Shown: positions 1 through 8,035 of the stretch, one piece after another
Position numbering within the stretch: position 1 is the stretch's first letter
How the letters are laid out: every line of letters starts with the position of its first letter
Source: Betaproteobacteria bacterium
GTDB lineage: Bacteria > Pseudomonadota > Gammaproteobacteria > Burkholderiales > SG8-41
DNA: 52,987 nt
Assembly (NCBI GenBank): GCA_028292435.1
Contig: JAQGMI010000161.1
Location: forward strand, 1-52,987
Direction: 5' to 3'
Position numbers and translations under genes: made by a program
The notes under the pieces: model-generated
Database searches by the model: none
Seen by the model: the letters and a program-made list of their open reading frames with translations, nothing else
Told to the model about the DNA's origin: nothing

Positions 1-306
1 GCCCGTGATGCGATGGATCGGCGCGTGGATGCACTGCGCCGAGCGCTCGACGTCGCCGACGCCTTCGAGCGTTTTGCCCGACTCGTCCCACACGATCATG
101 TCGCTCGCGCGCGCTTCCGACCAGTGCAGTCCAAACGGCAGGATCAGGTAGCGGTCCTCCGCGCCCGGCACGGTCACGGTGAAATGATTGTCGATGCCTT
201 GCTCGAGGTCGTGAAACACGGCGAGCCGGTGAGCGGCGGCAAGGTGGATTTTTGCCTGAGTGAGCGGGTCGGTTTCAGGTGCGGACGACAATGAATGGAC
301 TGACAT
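1..306 (-). CDS. Class II aldolase/adducin family protein, N-terminal part (cut by window edge)
   Basis: The reading frame starts at an ATG at 306-304 and stays open to the first base, giving 102 codons of a longer gene. A GGGAG Shine-Dalgarno-like stretch precedes the ATG. The start of the product (LAAAHRLAVFHDLEQGIDNH, then LILPFGLHWSEARASDM) matches the opening of class II aldolase/adducin proteins, which bind a divalent metal through three histidines and act on phosphorylated or hydroxylated sugars and acids. The histidine cluster lies beyond the window, so catalytic competence cannot be judged. It lies 73 bases downstream of the PrpD-like gene on the same strand, so the two may share a transcript. 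The family call is fairly safe; the substrate is unknown. Confidence 0.75.
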   Translation of the reverse strand, partial: MSVHSLSSAPETDPLTQAKIHLAAAHRLAVFHDLEQGIDNHFTVTVPGAEDRYLILPFGLHWSEARASDMIVWDESGKTLEGVGDVERSAQCIHAPIHRITG

Positions 307-378
307 CGAATACTCCCGGAGAAAACGTCGAATGATTATAGCAACCGCGCCCGCGAATGGGCGCGGCCGCGTTTTCGG

Positions 379-1749
379 TCAGCCCAGCGCTGCGATCAGC
401 GCGGCAACCTCGGCCGCGCCTAATCGGTCGAGCCCGTTCAGCCGCTCGAGCACGCCGTCGACGCCAGCGGAGTCGAGCCGGATAGCGAGGCAATCGCGCA
501 GCTTGCGCGCATGCAGCGCCGGCTCGACCGGCGCGCCCCATGCGCCCGGCGGCTGGGTGCACACCGCGCGGTGACGGGTGCCGCCCTGCATTTGTGCTTC
601 CATCTCGACCCGCATCGTTCGCGTGTCGCGCGGAATGTTCGGGTCTTTGGTAAGCGTAGTCCTGCCGAGCAGGGCGACGACATCGGCGCCGAAGCGACGG
701 GCGTCGGTAAACGAGCCGATGCCGACTTCGCCGTCGAGCAGCGCAATCGCGGCCGTGTACTGGAAGCTGAATTTACCTTCGAGGCCCGAGCGCGGTTGCG
801 GTCGGTCGGCGTCGTCTATTTCGGGCGTCACGAGCCGGAGCGCCGTGATGTCCGTCGGATCTTTGATCTGCTTGCGCAATTCAAGCGCCGCGCCGATCGC
901 GTAATGCGTCGGATATTTCGACGGATAAAATTTGATCGCCATGCCGGGATCGACGCAGCGATACGGCTTGCCGAACGCGAGCAGCGCGGCGTAATCGAAG
1001 CCCGCATCGAAAAATGTGGCGACATAGCCCGCCCGTGCTTCGAAAATCGCGGGATTCGCGCTAAATCCGCGGTGCGCAAGCAATGCGGCGTCGACGCCTG
1101 AAGCAGCGGCGTTGCCGCAATGCGTGGCCTTTACCATCGAACCCGTGTTCGCCGAAACGCCGCTGCAGCGCGACGCCGCGATGCCGAGCGCGTTCGCAAG
1201 CTGCGCCGCATCGAGTTTCAACAAATGCGCGGCCGCCACGGTTGCGCCCATCACGCCGACGACACCCGGCGTATGAAATTTCAATTTGCCGCGCTCGATG
1301 TTCGCCGCATACAGAATGCGACCCTGCATTTCGAATCCCTTTGCGCACGCGGCGACGATTTCGCGTCCGTCGGCTTGCAGCAATTCGCCGAGCGCAAACG
1401 CGGCCGGCACCGTCGGCGATACCGCGTGCGTCGGCGGATTGGACATCGGCTCGAAGTCGAGCACGTGCATCGACATGGCGTTGAGGTAAGCGGCATTCTG
1501 CGCAGTCGTCTTAAATTCGAATCCCCAGGCGGACGCCTGTTCGCTGCATCCCATTGCGCGGATATGTTCGGCGGCAATGGTCGGCGCTGCTTCGCGTGCA
1601 CCCGCAATCGCTACGGCAATGCCGTCCGCGACCAGGCGCTTCGTTACCGCGATGACTTCCGCATCGAGCGACTGCGCCGTGATTGCGCAGATGCGCGCGG
1701 TCAGCGCGGCGGTAGCACCGTCAGCATTGCTTTTCGACTTCTCGGTCAT
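379..1749 (-). CDS. MmgE/PrpD family protein
   Basis: A 456-residue protein with the MmgE/PrpD fold, the family of 2-methylcitrate dehydratase and cis-aconitate decarboxylase. Recognisable segments are the N-terminal helical region, the stretch around residues 75-110 with Y-L-N-A-M-S-M-H-V-L-D-F-E, the glycine/alanine-rich central helices (HTPGVVGVMGATVAAA) and the C-terminal lid with FYPSKYPTHYAIGAALELR. The family acts in the cytoplasm on small carboxylic acids. The ATG at 1749 is chosen; an in-frame GTG at 1773 with a distant GGAG is the alternative. It is divergent from the Bug receptor at 1845, with about 95 bases between them, which suggests shared regulation and a receptor-enzyme pair. 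Many homologues have no assigned substrate, so prpD should not be assumed. Confidence 0.85.
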   Translation of the reverse strand: MTEKSKSNADGATAALTARICAITAQSLDAEVIAVTKRLVADGIAVAIAGAREAAPTIAAEHIRAMGCSEQASAWGFEFKTTAQNAAYLNAMSMHVLDFEPMSNPPTHAVSPTVPAAFALGELLQADGREIVAACAKGFEMQGRILYAANIERGKLKFHTPGVVGVMGATVAAAHLLKLDAAQLANALGIAASRCSGVSANTGSMVKATHCGNAAASGVDAALLAHRGFSANPAIFEARAGYVATFFDAGFDYAALLAFGKPYRCVDPGMAIKFYPSKYPTHYAIGAALELRKQIKDPTDITALRLVTPEIDDADRPQPRSGLEGKFSFQYTAAIALLDGEVGIGSFTDARRFGADVVALLGRTTLTKDPNIPRDTRTMRVEMEAQMQGGTRHRAVCTQPPGAWGAPVEPALHARKLRDCLAIRLDSAGVDGVLERLNGLDRLGAAEVAALIAALG

Positions 1750-1844
1750 TGCAGGTTTCGTCCGGGCTTGCACGGGTAAAATAGCTCCGCGAGCGCGAAA
1801 TCATAACATCGGCTTTGACGCGTTCGCTCCGGAGGAAACCGTTC

Positions 1845-2810
1845 ATGTTGCAGGTTCGATGCTTGCTGTTGCACGGCGCGCTGCTGCTGTCGATTGCATT
1901 GAACGCGTACGCTGCATATCCCGACCATCCGATCCGCCTCGTCGTGCCGGTCGCGGCCGGCGGCGGCAACGACATCGTCGCGCGCATGCTCGCGCAAAAG
2001 CTGACTGACGCCTGGGGCCAGGCCGTCGTCGTCGATAACCGCCCGGGTGCGGCAACCGCCATCGGCGCGGAGATCGTCGCCAAAGCGATTGCCGACGGTC
2101 ATACGATCATGCTGACGTCGGTGAGCTTCGCGATCAACGCCGGCATGCGGTCGAAGCTGCCGTTCGACGCCGTGCGCGATTTTGCGCCGGTGACGCAGGT
2201 CGCGCGCGTGCCGCAGATCATGGTCGTGAATCCGGCGCTGCCCGTCGCGACGCTGCGCGAGTTCGTCGCGCTCGCCAGGTCTAAACCCGGCCGGATCAAT
2301 TACGCGTCGGCAGGCAGCGGCTCGTCGACGCATCTCGCGATGGAAATCTTCATGGACATGACGGGCGTCAAACTCAATCACGTCCCGTATAAAGGCACGG
2401 CGCCGGGACTCACCGATGTGATCGCCGGTCATGTGCAAGCCACGTTCGATGCGATTCCGCCGACGCTGCCGCATGTCAAAAGCGGCCGCGTGCGTGTACT
2501 CGTCGTCGGCGGGCCGCAGCGCTTTCCGACGCTGCCGGAAGTGCCGACCATGGCGGAGTCGGGGTTTCCGAACTACACGTTCCAGTCGTGGTTCGGCATC
2601 CTCGCGCCGGCGCATACGCCCGAGGCGATCGTGCGCCGGCTTAATCGCGAGCTTGTGCGCATCATCGGGCTGCCCGAAACGCGTAAATTATTTATCGAAC
2701 TCGGCATCGAGCCGCTCGGCACCACGCCTGAGGAATTCGGTGCTTATCTGCGAGACGAGATTGGGCGCTGGGCCGAAGTCATGCGCGCGCACGACATCCG
2801 CGGCGATTGA
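1845..2810 (+). CDS. Bug/TctC family periplasmic solute-binding receptor
   Basis: A 321-residue exported protein. The ATG at 1845 follows GGAGGAAACC by a few bases, which decides against the open frame starting 30 bases earlier. A signal peptide of about 23 residues ends in NAYAA, followed by the family opening Y-P-D-H-P-I-R-L-V-V-P. Further Bug landmarks are AAGGGNDIVARMLAQKL, VVVDNRPGAATAIGAEIV and NHVPYKGTAPGL. Such receptors are two-lobed periplasmic proteins that bind carboxylates and similar small molecules for tripartite tricarboxylate transporters or sensors. No membrane partner is nearby. Divergence from the PrpD-like gene suggests the two act on the same compound. The ligand is not predictable. 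Confidence 0.92.
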   Translation: MLQVRCLLLHGALLLSIALNAYAAYPDHPIRLVVPVAAGGGNDIVARMLAQKLTDAWGQAVVVDNRPGAATAIGAEIVAKAIADGHTIMLTSVSFAINAGMRSKLPFDAVRDFAPVTQVARVPQIMVVNPALPVATLREFVALARSKPGRINYASAGSGSSTHLAMEIFMDMTGVKLNHVPYKGTAPGLTDVIAGHVQATFDAIPPTLPHVKSGRVRVLVVGGPQRFPTLPEVPTMAESGFPNYTFQSWFGILAPAHTPEAIVRRLNRELVRIIGLPETRKLFIELGIEPLGTTPEEFGAYLRDEIGRWAEVMRAHDIRGD

Positions 2811-2870
2811 CGCCGCGGCGTCGATAGTTGGTTACAATGAATCAAACAACGTAACGGAGGAGAGCACCCG

Positions 2871-3833
2871 ATGTCAGTCATTCTGGGTAGCGGCGAGCAT
2901 CGCTACAAGGTCATTGAGAACTGGGCGAAGCTGCCCGACGGCTGGGAATTCAAGGACGTCGGCGCGGTTGCGGTCGACAGCAAAGACCAGGTCTATGTGT
3001 TCAATCGCGGCGAGCACCCGATGATGGTGTTCGACCGCGCCGGTAATTTCCTGCGCTCGTGGGGCGAAGGCCAGTATCCGCGCGCGCACGGCCTGCACAT
3101 CGATGTCGACGACACCTTGTATCTGACCGACGACGGCGGCCACGTCGTGCGCAAGTGCAGCCCCGACGGCAAGGTGCTGCTCGAACTCGGCACGCCGGGC
3201 AAGCCGACGCCGTACATGAGCGGCGAGCCGTTTCATCGCTGCACGCACACCGCGCTGTCGCCCAAGGGCGAAATCTACGTGTCCGACGGCTACGGCAATT
3301 CGAAAGTCCACAAGTATTCGCCCGACGGCAAACTCATCAAGTCGTGGGGCGATCCGGGCACCGATCCGGGCCAGTTCAATATCGTGCACAACATCGTGAC
3401 CGACGCCGAAGGGTGGGTGTACGTCGCCGACCGCGAGAACCATCGCGTGCAGGTGTTCGACGGCAACGGCAAATACGAAACGCAGTGGAACAACATGCAC
3501 CGGCCGTGCGGGTTGTTCTGCCATCGTGGACCGCGGCTCGAATTCATCATCGGCGAACTGGGTTCCGGCATGAAGGTGAATCGCGCGCATCCAAACATCG
3601 GGCCGCGCGTTTCGATCGTTGACAAGCACGGCGCACTGATCGCGCGTCTCGGCGGCAAGGACGGTCCGGGCACCGAACCGGGCAAGTTCATCGCGCCCCA
3701 TGGCATTGCGCTCGACTCGCGCGGCGATATCTACGTCGGCGAAGTCAGTTACACCGAATGGCCGACGACGCATCCTGATCAGCCGATCCCGAAGGGCCTG
3801 CGCTCGTTGCAGAAACTTGAAAAAGTGAGCTGA
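2871..3833 (+). CDS. NHL-repeat six-bladed beta-propeller protein (peptidylglycine amidating lyase-like)
   Basis: A 320-residue protein made almost entirely of NHL-type repeats: recurrent Gly-Asp-x-D/N-x-ΦYVxD blocks such as VDSKDQVYVFNRGEHPMMVF, KGEIYVSDGYGNSKVHKYS, GWVYVADRENHRVQVFD and SRGDIYVGEVSYTEW. They should form a six-bladed propeller. It resembles the lyase half of peptidylglycine amidating enzymes and related bacterial hydrolases. There is no signal peptide, unlike the other two NHL proteins here (16188 and 26192). CGGAGGAGAG precedes the ATG. It is 60 bases after the Bug receptor and 5 bases before a secreted protein, so it probably belongs to a rightward operon. The reaction is unknown. 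Confidence 0.82.
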   Translation: MSVILGSGEHRYKVIENWAKLPDGWEFKDVGAVAVDSKDQVYVFNRGEHPMMVFDRAGNFLRSWGEGQYPRAHGLHIDVDDTLYLTDDGGHVVRKCSPDGKVLLELGTPGKPTPYMSGEPFHRCTHTALSPKGEIYVSDGYGNSKVHKYSPDGKLIKSWGDPGTDPGQFNIVHNIVTDAEGWVYVADRENHRVQVFDGNGKYETQWNNMHRPCGLFCHRGPRLEFIIGELGSGMKVNRAHPNIGPRVSIVDKHGALIARLGGKDGPGTEPGKFIAPHGIALDSRGDIYVGEVSYTEWPTTHPDQPIPKGLRSLQKLEKVS

Positions 3834-3838
3834 CCGAA

Positions 3839-4264
3839 ATGAAACAAATGCAGCCAGCTACGACCGCCGCGATTCGATGCAGTGCGGCTGCGTTGCTGGT
3901 TGCGTGCATCGGCAGTGCATCCGCGGCATGGGAACGCGCCGCGTCGATGGACGACGGCATGGTGATTTACTTCGATGCGGCCACTGCGCAGACAACGGGC
4001 GACATCGTGAAGATGTGGGGGCTGCTTGACTACAAGGTGGCGGAGAAGGATCCCGCCGGCAAGCCGTATCAATCGGTGAAGCTGCTGCAGGAATTCGATT
4101 GCAAAGCCGCGCAGGGGCGTACGCGCTACTATTCATTTCACTCGGCACCCATGGGCGGCGGCCAGCTAGTGCACAGCGAGGCGCGTCCCGATGCTGAGTG
4201 GCTGCCCGCGAATCGCGCGCGGCCCGGCGAAATTTTGTGGAAGGCTGCCTGCGTAAAAAAGTAG
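3839..4264 (+). CDS. Small exported protein, surface-adhesin E-like
   Basis: A 141-residue protein with a cleavable signal peptide (residues 1 to about 29, ending SASA). The mature part starts with a Trp, has two Cys residues (in FDCKA and AACVKK) that could form a disulfide, and contains the pattern of small secreted 'adhesin E-like' proteins: VIYFDAAT, then KMWGLLDYK, then the F-D-C-K segment followed by R-T-R-Y-Y-S. In such families the name comes from one Haemophilus protein; adhesion is not implied here. The initiating ATG may be the first or the fourth codon. It starts 5 bases after the NHL gene stop, consistent with co-transcription. Function unknown. Confidence 0.65.
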   Translation: MKQMQPATTAAIRCSAAALLVACIGSASAAWERAASMDDGMVIYFDAATAQTTGDIVKMWGLLDYKVAEKDPAGKPYQSVKLLQEFDCKAAQGRTRYYSFHSAPMGGGQLVHSEARPDAEWLPANRARPGEILWKAACVKK

Positions 4265-4295
4265 TTATTTCGAATCACCCGTGAAGGAGGTCATC

Positions 4296-4805
4296 ATGTT
4301 CAGTCAATCCCCGCGTTTTTATGCCTGGTTGTTGTCGTTAATCGCCGCCGCGATGCTTGTCCACGCCGGCGCCGCGCGTGCCGCCGACGACAAGCTCGCG
4401 CTTACGGGCGTCAATGAAGCGAAGATTGCGTTCGATATCAAGGAAGGCGAAGGCAGGGCGCTGCTCGCGCGTCTCGACTCGATCGATGAAACGCGGCAAT
4501 CGCTGATCCAGCAGGGCATGACGCCGCATTTCATCCTCGCCTTTCGCGGGCCGGCGACGCGCCTCGTGCAAACCGATCCCGAGAAAATCAAGCCGGAAGA
4601 CCGCGAGACCGCGCAAAAAGTCGCCGCCAAAATCAAGGAAATGAGCGCCGCCAAAGGCGTCGATGGATTGGAGCAATGCTCGCTCGCCGTGCGCCAGCAG
4701 GGCACGAACGCGGACAAAGTGCTGCCGCAAATTCGCGTCGTCGGCAACGGATTCATTTCGCTGATGGCGTATCAGTCAAAAGGCTACGCTTACATCGCAC
4801 CATAA
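4296..4805 (+). CDS. Exported DsrE-family-like protein
   Basis: A 169-residue protein with a signal peptide (about 30 residues, ending ARAA) and a DsrE/DsrF-like fold: a KIAFDIKEGEGRALLARLDS strand-helix unit, a middle HFILAFRGPATRL strand, and a C-terminal GFISLMAYQSKGYAYI strand. DsrE-like proteins often carry sulfur on a cysteine; here one Cys is present (LEQCSLAVRQ), in the helix before the last strands. The ATG at 4296 is chosen because AAGGAGG lies 5 bases upstream of it; a GTG at 4281 would place that ribosome site inside the gene. Exported DsrE-like proteins of unknown role are common in betaproteobacteria. It sits inside a rightward run of small exported proteins. Confidence 0.7.
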   Translation: MFSQSPRFYAWLLSLIAAAMLVHAGAARAADDKLALTGVNEAKIAFDIKEGEGRALLARLDSIDETRQSLIQQGMTPHFILAFRGPATRLVQTDPEKIKPEDRETAQKVAAKIKEMSAAKGVDGLEQCSLAVRQQGTNADKVLPQIRVVGNGFISLMAYQSKGYAYIAP

Positions 4806-4835
4806 GCCGCGTCAGCACGTCATCGGGAGGAACCC

Positions 4836-5282
4836 ATGAACTGCCGTACTACAGCGTATTTCGTTTTGGTTGCATTCGTTATCGCTGTGCCGGCAGCAAA
4901 TGCCGACCCCTTGATGCCGGGTCTCGTCACGCCGGATGAACTCAAATAGTCAAGCGGGCCGACAGGCAATCCACAGGCAAAGATCACCGGCGACGCGACC
5001 AAGTCAGGTGTTTACATGTACCGCTCGCATTTTCCGGCGAACTATAAAGTGCAGCCGCATTTCCATCCGGATGAGCGGATGGGCATGGTGATTTCCGGCA
5101 CGCTGCTCGTCGGCTACGGCGAAGTGTTCGACGAGAGCAGGATGAAAGTGATGCCGGCGGGCAGCATCTGGAACGAGCCCGCGCGCCAGCCGCATTTCGT
5201 GTGGGCGAAAGACGGCGAAGTCATCATTCAAATCGTCGGCGCGAACGGCCCCAGCGGCACGACGCAAATCAAAGGTAAATAG
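4836..5282 (+). pseudogene. Cupin-domain exported protein interrupted by an in-frame TAG codon
   Basis: From the ATG at 4836 (GGGAGG just upstream) the frame encodes a signal peptide ending PAANA and then PLMPGLVTPDELK, where TAG stops it at 4947-4949. The same frame continues without further stops to 5282 and gives a typical small cupin: Y-M-Y-R-S-H-F-P, VQPHFHPDERMGMVISGTLL, G-E-V-F-D-E-S and RQPHFVWAKDGEV. Related proteins usually have Trp right after such an L-K, so one G-to-A change (TGG to TAG) explains the break. Either the gene is a recent pseudogene, or the base is a sequencing error. An internal start at 5016 would give a fragment without export signal. Neighbours are the DsrE-like gene and, 5 bases on, a Bug receptor. 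Confidence 0.8.
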
Positions 5283-5287
5283 TCATC

Positions 5288-6250
5288 GTGAACGCAGTGT
5301 GTTTTTGTACGCGGGCGACGGCAATCGCGCTCGCAATCGTTTCAGCCGACGGTCTCGCGCAGGATTATCCGAACCGCTTGATCAAGATTGTCACGGCCGC
5401 GGCAGGCGGCGGCAGCGATTTCATCGCGCGCATCGTTGCGCAGGGAATTTCCGCGCCGCTCGGCCAGCAGATCATCATCGAGAACAAAGGTACGGGCGTC
5501 CTCGCGGGCGAAGCGGCCGTTAAGGCGCCGTCCGACGGTTACACGCTGACCGTGCAAGGCGGCGCATTCTGGATCGGCCCGTTGCTGCGCAAGACCGCGT
5601 ACGATCCGGTGAAGGATTTCCTGCCGGTTTCGCTGGTCGTGCGCGAAGTCAACATTCTCGCGGTGCATCCGGCGGTGCCGGCGCAGTCGGTCAAAGAGTT
5701 GATCGCCTATGCCAAAGCGAACCCGGGAAAACTGAATTATTCGTCGCCGGGTGTGGGCTCGACGACGCATCTCGCGTCCGAGCTTTTGAAGTCGATGGCC
5801 GGCGTCAACATCGTGCACGTGCCGTATCAAGGCAATCAGCCGGCGATCTCCGCGATGATGGGCAATGAAGTGCAGATGGCGATTTTCGATGCCGGGTTAA
5901 TAGCGCCGCAAGTGAAGGCCGGGCGTCTGCGCGCGCTTGCCGTCACGAGCGCCGAGCCGACCGCGTTGGCGCCCGGTCTGCCGACGATGGCCGCTTCAGG
6001 GTTGCCCGGCTACGAATCGATCGGCATGACCGGCATTTTTGCGGTCGGCGATAAGGTGCCGAAGCCGATCATCAATCGGCTCAATCAGGAAATCGTTAAA
6101 TTCCTGGCCAAGCCCGAAATCAGGGAACAGTTTTTGAAGAGCGGCGTCGAGATGGTCGGCAGCACGCCCGAGCAATTCGCCGAAGCGATCCGCGCCGACA
6201 TCGCGAAGACCGGCAAGCTCATCAAGGATATCGACCTGCGCGTCGAGTAG
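5288..6250 (+). CDS. Bug/TctC family periplasmic receptor (GTG start)
   Basis: A 320-residue receptor starting at GTG 5288, immediately after the broken cupin gene, with which it is likely co-transcribed. The signal peptide ends around GLAQ, followed by D-Y-P-N-R-L-I-K-I-V. It shows the family glycine loop AAAGGGSDFIARIVAQGI, then IIIENKGTGVLAG, where Lys replaces the usual Arg of the ENR/DNR motif. The hinge motif reads VHVPYQGNQPA with Gln in place of Lys. These changes lie around the ligand pocket of the family and could mean a ligand different from the other receptors in the window. The C-terminal region (TPEQFAEAIRADIAKTGKLI) is normal and the length is typical. Confidence 0.92.
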   Translation: MNAVCFCTRATAIALAIVSADGLAQDYPNRLIKIVTAAAGGGSDFIARIVAQGISAPLGQQIIIENKGTGVLAGEAAVKAPSDGYTLTVQGGAFWIGPLLRKTAYDPVKDFLPVSLVVREVNILAVHPAVPAQSVKELIAYAKANPGKLNYSSPGVGSTTHLASELLKSMAGVNIVHVPYQGNQPAISAMMGNEVQMAIFDAGLIAPQVKAGRLRALAVTSAEPTALAPGLPTMAASGLPGYESIGMTGIFAVGDKVPKPIINRLNQEIVKFLAKPEIREQFLKSGVEMVGSTPEQFAEAIRADIAKTGKLIKDIDLRVE

Positions 6251-6267
6251 CGCCGCACCAACTCACC

Positions 6268-6288
6268 GATCACCGGTTTTCGGTGGTC
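6268..6288. terminator. Hairpin between convergent genes, candidate bidirectional terminator
   Basis: GATCACCG (6268-6275), loop GTTTT, CGGTGGTC (6281-6288) form an 8-bp stem with one wobble pair. It lies 17 bases past the stop of the rightward Bug receptor and overlaps the last codons of the leftward lipoprotein gene. There is no long T-tract, so factor-independent termination is uncertain. Confidence 0.35.
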
Positions 6289-6809
6289 GACCCCGGAAAA
6301 CGATCGTCGAAAATCGGCGCAGGTTTCCTCGCGATGGGCGCCACCGCCGGTGAGGCAGCCGGCACGGCCTGCGCCGGCGTTTTCACTGATGGCGCGGACT
6401 GCGCGGCGGCGGGTGGTGCGGCTTCTGCTTTTTCGGCCCCCGGCTTGCCGGCGACGTTGCTTGCCGGTTGCGGCGCAGCTGCAGGTGCTGCAACCGGCGC
6501 CTCCGTCTCTTTGTAATCGTCGAGCACGCCCTTGCTGTCAAAATAAAACGTGGTGGAATTTCTGGGCGTGGTCGCAATCAGCGTGATCATTGCATCACCT
6601 GCACCCGGATCGCTGAAATAATAGATCGCCGCTTGCGTGCCGTCAGGATTGCGCGAGATGACGCTGGGCCGTCCGAACTGGCGTACGACTTCGTCGACCG
6701 TCGTCTTGCCTTTCTGCAATCCGGTCAGGCGCGCGGGATCGATTTTCGCGGTGGTCGCGGCACAGCCCGCCATGATCAGGGTCATCATTGCGACCAGGAA
6801 AGTTTTCAT
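6270..6809 (-). CDS. Lipoprotein with BamE/SmpA-like domain and Ala/Pro-rich tail
   Basis: A 179-residue predicted lipoprotein. The signal peptide MKTFLVAMMTLIMAGC carries a lipobox (M-A-G-C), so the mature protein starts at Cys16. Residues about 24-90 (LQKGKTTVDEVVRQFGRPSV, then Y-Y-F-S-D) resemble the small SmpA/OmlA-BamE fold. The C-terminal half is a low-complexity Ala/Pro/Lys linker ending in DRFPGSTTENR. The ATG at 6809 is preferred to the one at 6818 because it gives a standard signal peptide. It is convergent with the Bug receptor ending at 6250, with a hairpin at 6268-6288 across its last codons. It is probably an envelope protein; no assembly role should be inferred from the fold alone. 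Confidence 0.72.
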   Translation of the reverse strand: MKTFLVAMMTLIMAGCAATTAKIDPARLTGLQKGKTTVDEVVRQFGRPSVISRNPDGTQAAIYYFSDPGAGDAMITLIATTPRNSTTFYFDSKGVLDDYKETEAPVAAPAAAPQPASNVAGKPGAEKAEAAPPAAAQSAPSVKTPAQAVPAASPAVAPIARKPAPIFDDRFPGSTTENR

Positions 6810-6947
6810 TAAAAGCATCTTTCAAAGTAAGGTTGGCGCGCGCCACCGGATGCACAATAATGTGGCGTGACAGTGGAATTGTTGAAAAAAACGACCGCAA
6901 TTGGTGCGGCATCCATCGCAGTGCGCTTTATCAAGGGGGAATTCTCC

Positions 6948-8027
6948 ATGCAACGAGCTCGCTCACTCATTTTTTCGCTCATCGGTGTGCTTCTGCTTGC
7001 AAGTTCCGTGCACGCGGCGGGCCGTAATCTCGAAATTTACTGGATCGACGCCGACGGCGGGGCGGCCACGCTCGTCATCGCGCCGTCCGGCGAATCGATG
7101 TTGATCGACACCGGTTATCCGGACGGCGGCCGCGATGCGACGCGTATTGCGGCAGCGGCGAAGCACGCGGGCTTGACGAAGATCGATCACATGGTCATCA
7201 GCCACTATCATCGCGACCACGTCGGCGGCCTGGCAGCGCTCATGAAAATGATTCCGCTCGGGCGCTTTTACGGCCCGAACGATCGCGTTGAACTCGTCAA
7301 TCGCGAGTGGTACGACAGCTATGTCGCTGCCTCCGCCGGCAAACGCACGATCGTCAAGCCGGGCGACCGCATCCCGCTCAAGGGCGCGCAGGTTCGAGTG
7401 GTGACTGCGGACGAAAAATTTATCACCAAACCAATCAATGGCGGCACGGCAAATCCGCTATGCGCGAATGCGGCCGACATGTCGCCCGGCGGATTCGAAA
7501 ACACGCGCATGGTCGGCGTGATGCTCAACTACGGCAAGTTCAGCTATCTCAACCTGATCGACATCGACTGGCATGCCGAGCTGGCGCTCGTTTGTCCGGT
7601 CAACAAGCTCGGCAAGGTCACGCTGTACCAGACGAACCGCCATGGCTCCGACGTCGGCGGCGCGCCGGCCTTCGTCGGCGCAATCCAGCCGCAAGTCGTG
7701 GTGGTCAATAACGGGCCGCAAAAAGGCATCGGCGCCGGCGACAAGCGCCTGCAGGCCATCGTCGATCTGGCGAAGCCGGCGCCGCCTTTCCAGACCAATA
7801 CCTATGCGCGACTCGCCGCGCTGCCCGGCATGCAAGGTATCTGGCAGGGACATCTGTCGCTCGTCGACAAGGATCCGGCGCACAATACCGCGGAAGACAT
7901 GATTGCGAATCTCGAGGACACGGCCGATTGCAAAGGCAACTGGATCAAGGCATCGGTGGCAGCTGACGGTAAGTTCACGGTCACCAATGGCCGCAACGGC
8001 TTCAGCAAAAGCTACGTAGCGCGCTAG
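6948..8027 (+). CDS. Exported metallo-beta-lactamase-fold hydrolase, ComEC C-terminal-like
   Basis: A 359-residue protein with a signal peptide (ending VHAAG) and an MBL fold. The metal motif H86-Y-H88-R-D90-H91 is intact. It is preceded by MLIDTGYPDG, and later come the metal-bridging Asp region (NLIDIDWHAEL) and TNRHGSDVGG, where ComEC-like members have H-H-G-S. This is closer to the competence-protein-like MBL branch than to beta-lactamases. Export makes a periplasmic hydrolase likely. The ATG at 6948 follows AAGGGGGAATTCTCC; an upstream in-frame start at 6867 would lengthen the N-terminus and bury the signal peptide. Eight bases separate it from the next Bug receptor, so they probably form an operon. 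Substrate unknown. Confidence 0.8.
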   Translation: MQRARSLIFSLIGVLLLASSVHAAGRNLEIYWIDADGGAATLVIAPSGESMLIDTGYPDGGRDATRIAAAAKHAGLTKIDHMVISHYHRDHVGGLAALMKMIPLGRFYGPNDRVELVNREWYDSYVAASAGKRTIVKPGDRIPLKGAQVRVVTADEKFITKPINGGTANPLCANAADMSPGGFENTRMVGVMLNYGKFSYLNLIDIDWHAELALVCPVNKLGKVTLYQTNRHGSDVGGAPAFVGAIQPQVVVVNNGPQKGIGAGDKRLQAIVDLAKPAPPFQTNTYARLAALPGMQGIWQGHLSLVDKDPAHNTAEDMIANLEDTADCKGNWIKASVAADGKFTVTNGRNGFSKSYVAR

Positions 8028-8035
8028 CGAATCAC

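Noticed and set aside
4281..4295. GTG at 4281 as the start of the DsrE-like gene
   Set aside because: The AAGGAGG would then be inside the gene; ATG 4296 is correctly spaced.
4947..4949. Amber codon in the cupin gene as pyrrolysine or programmed read-through
   Set aside because: No supporting pyrrolysine genes, and Trp fits the position in homologues; a plain nonsense mutation is simpler.
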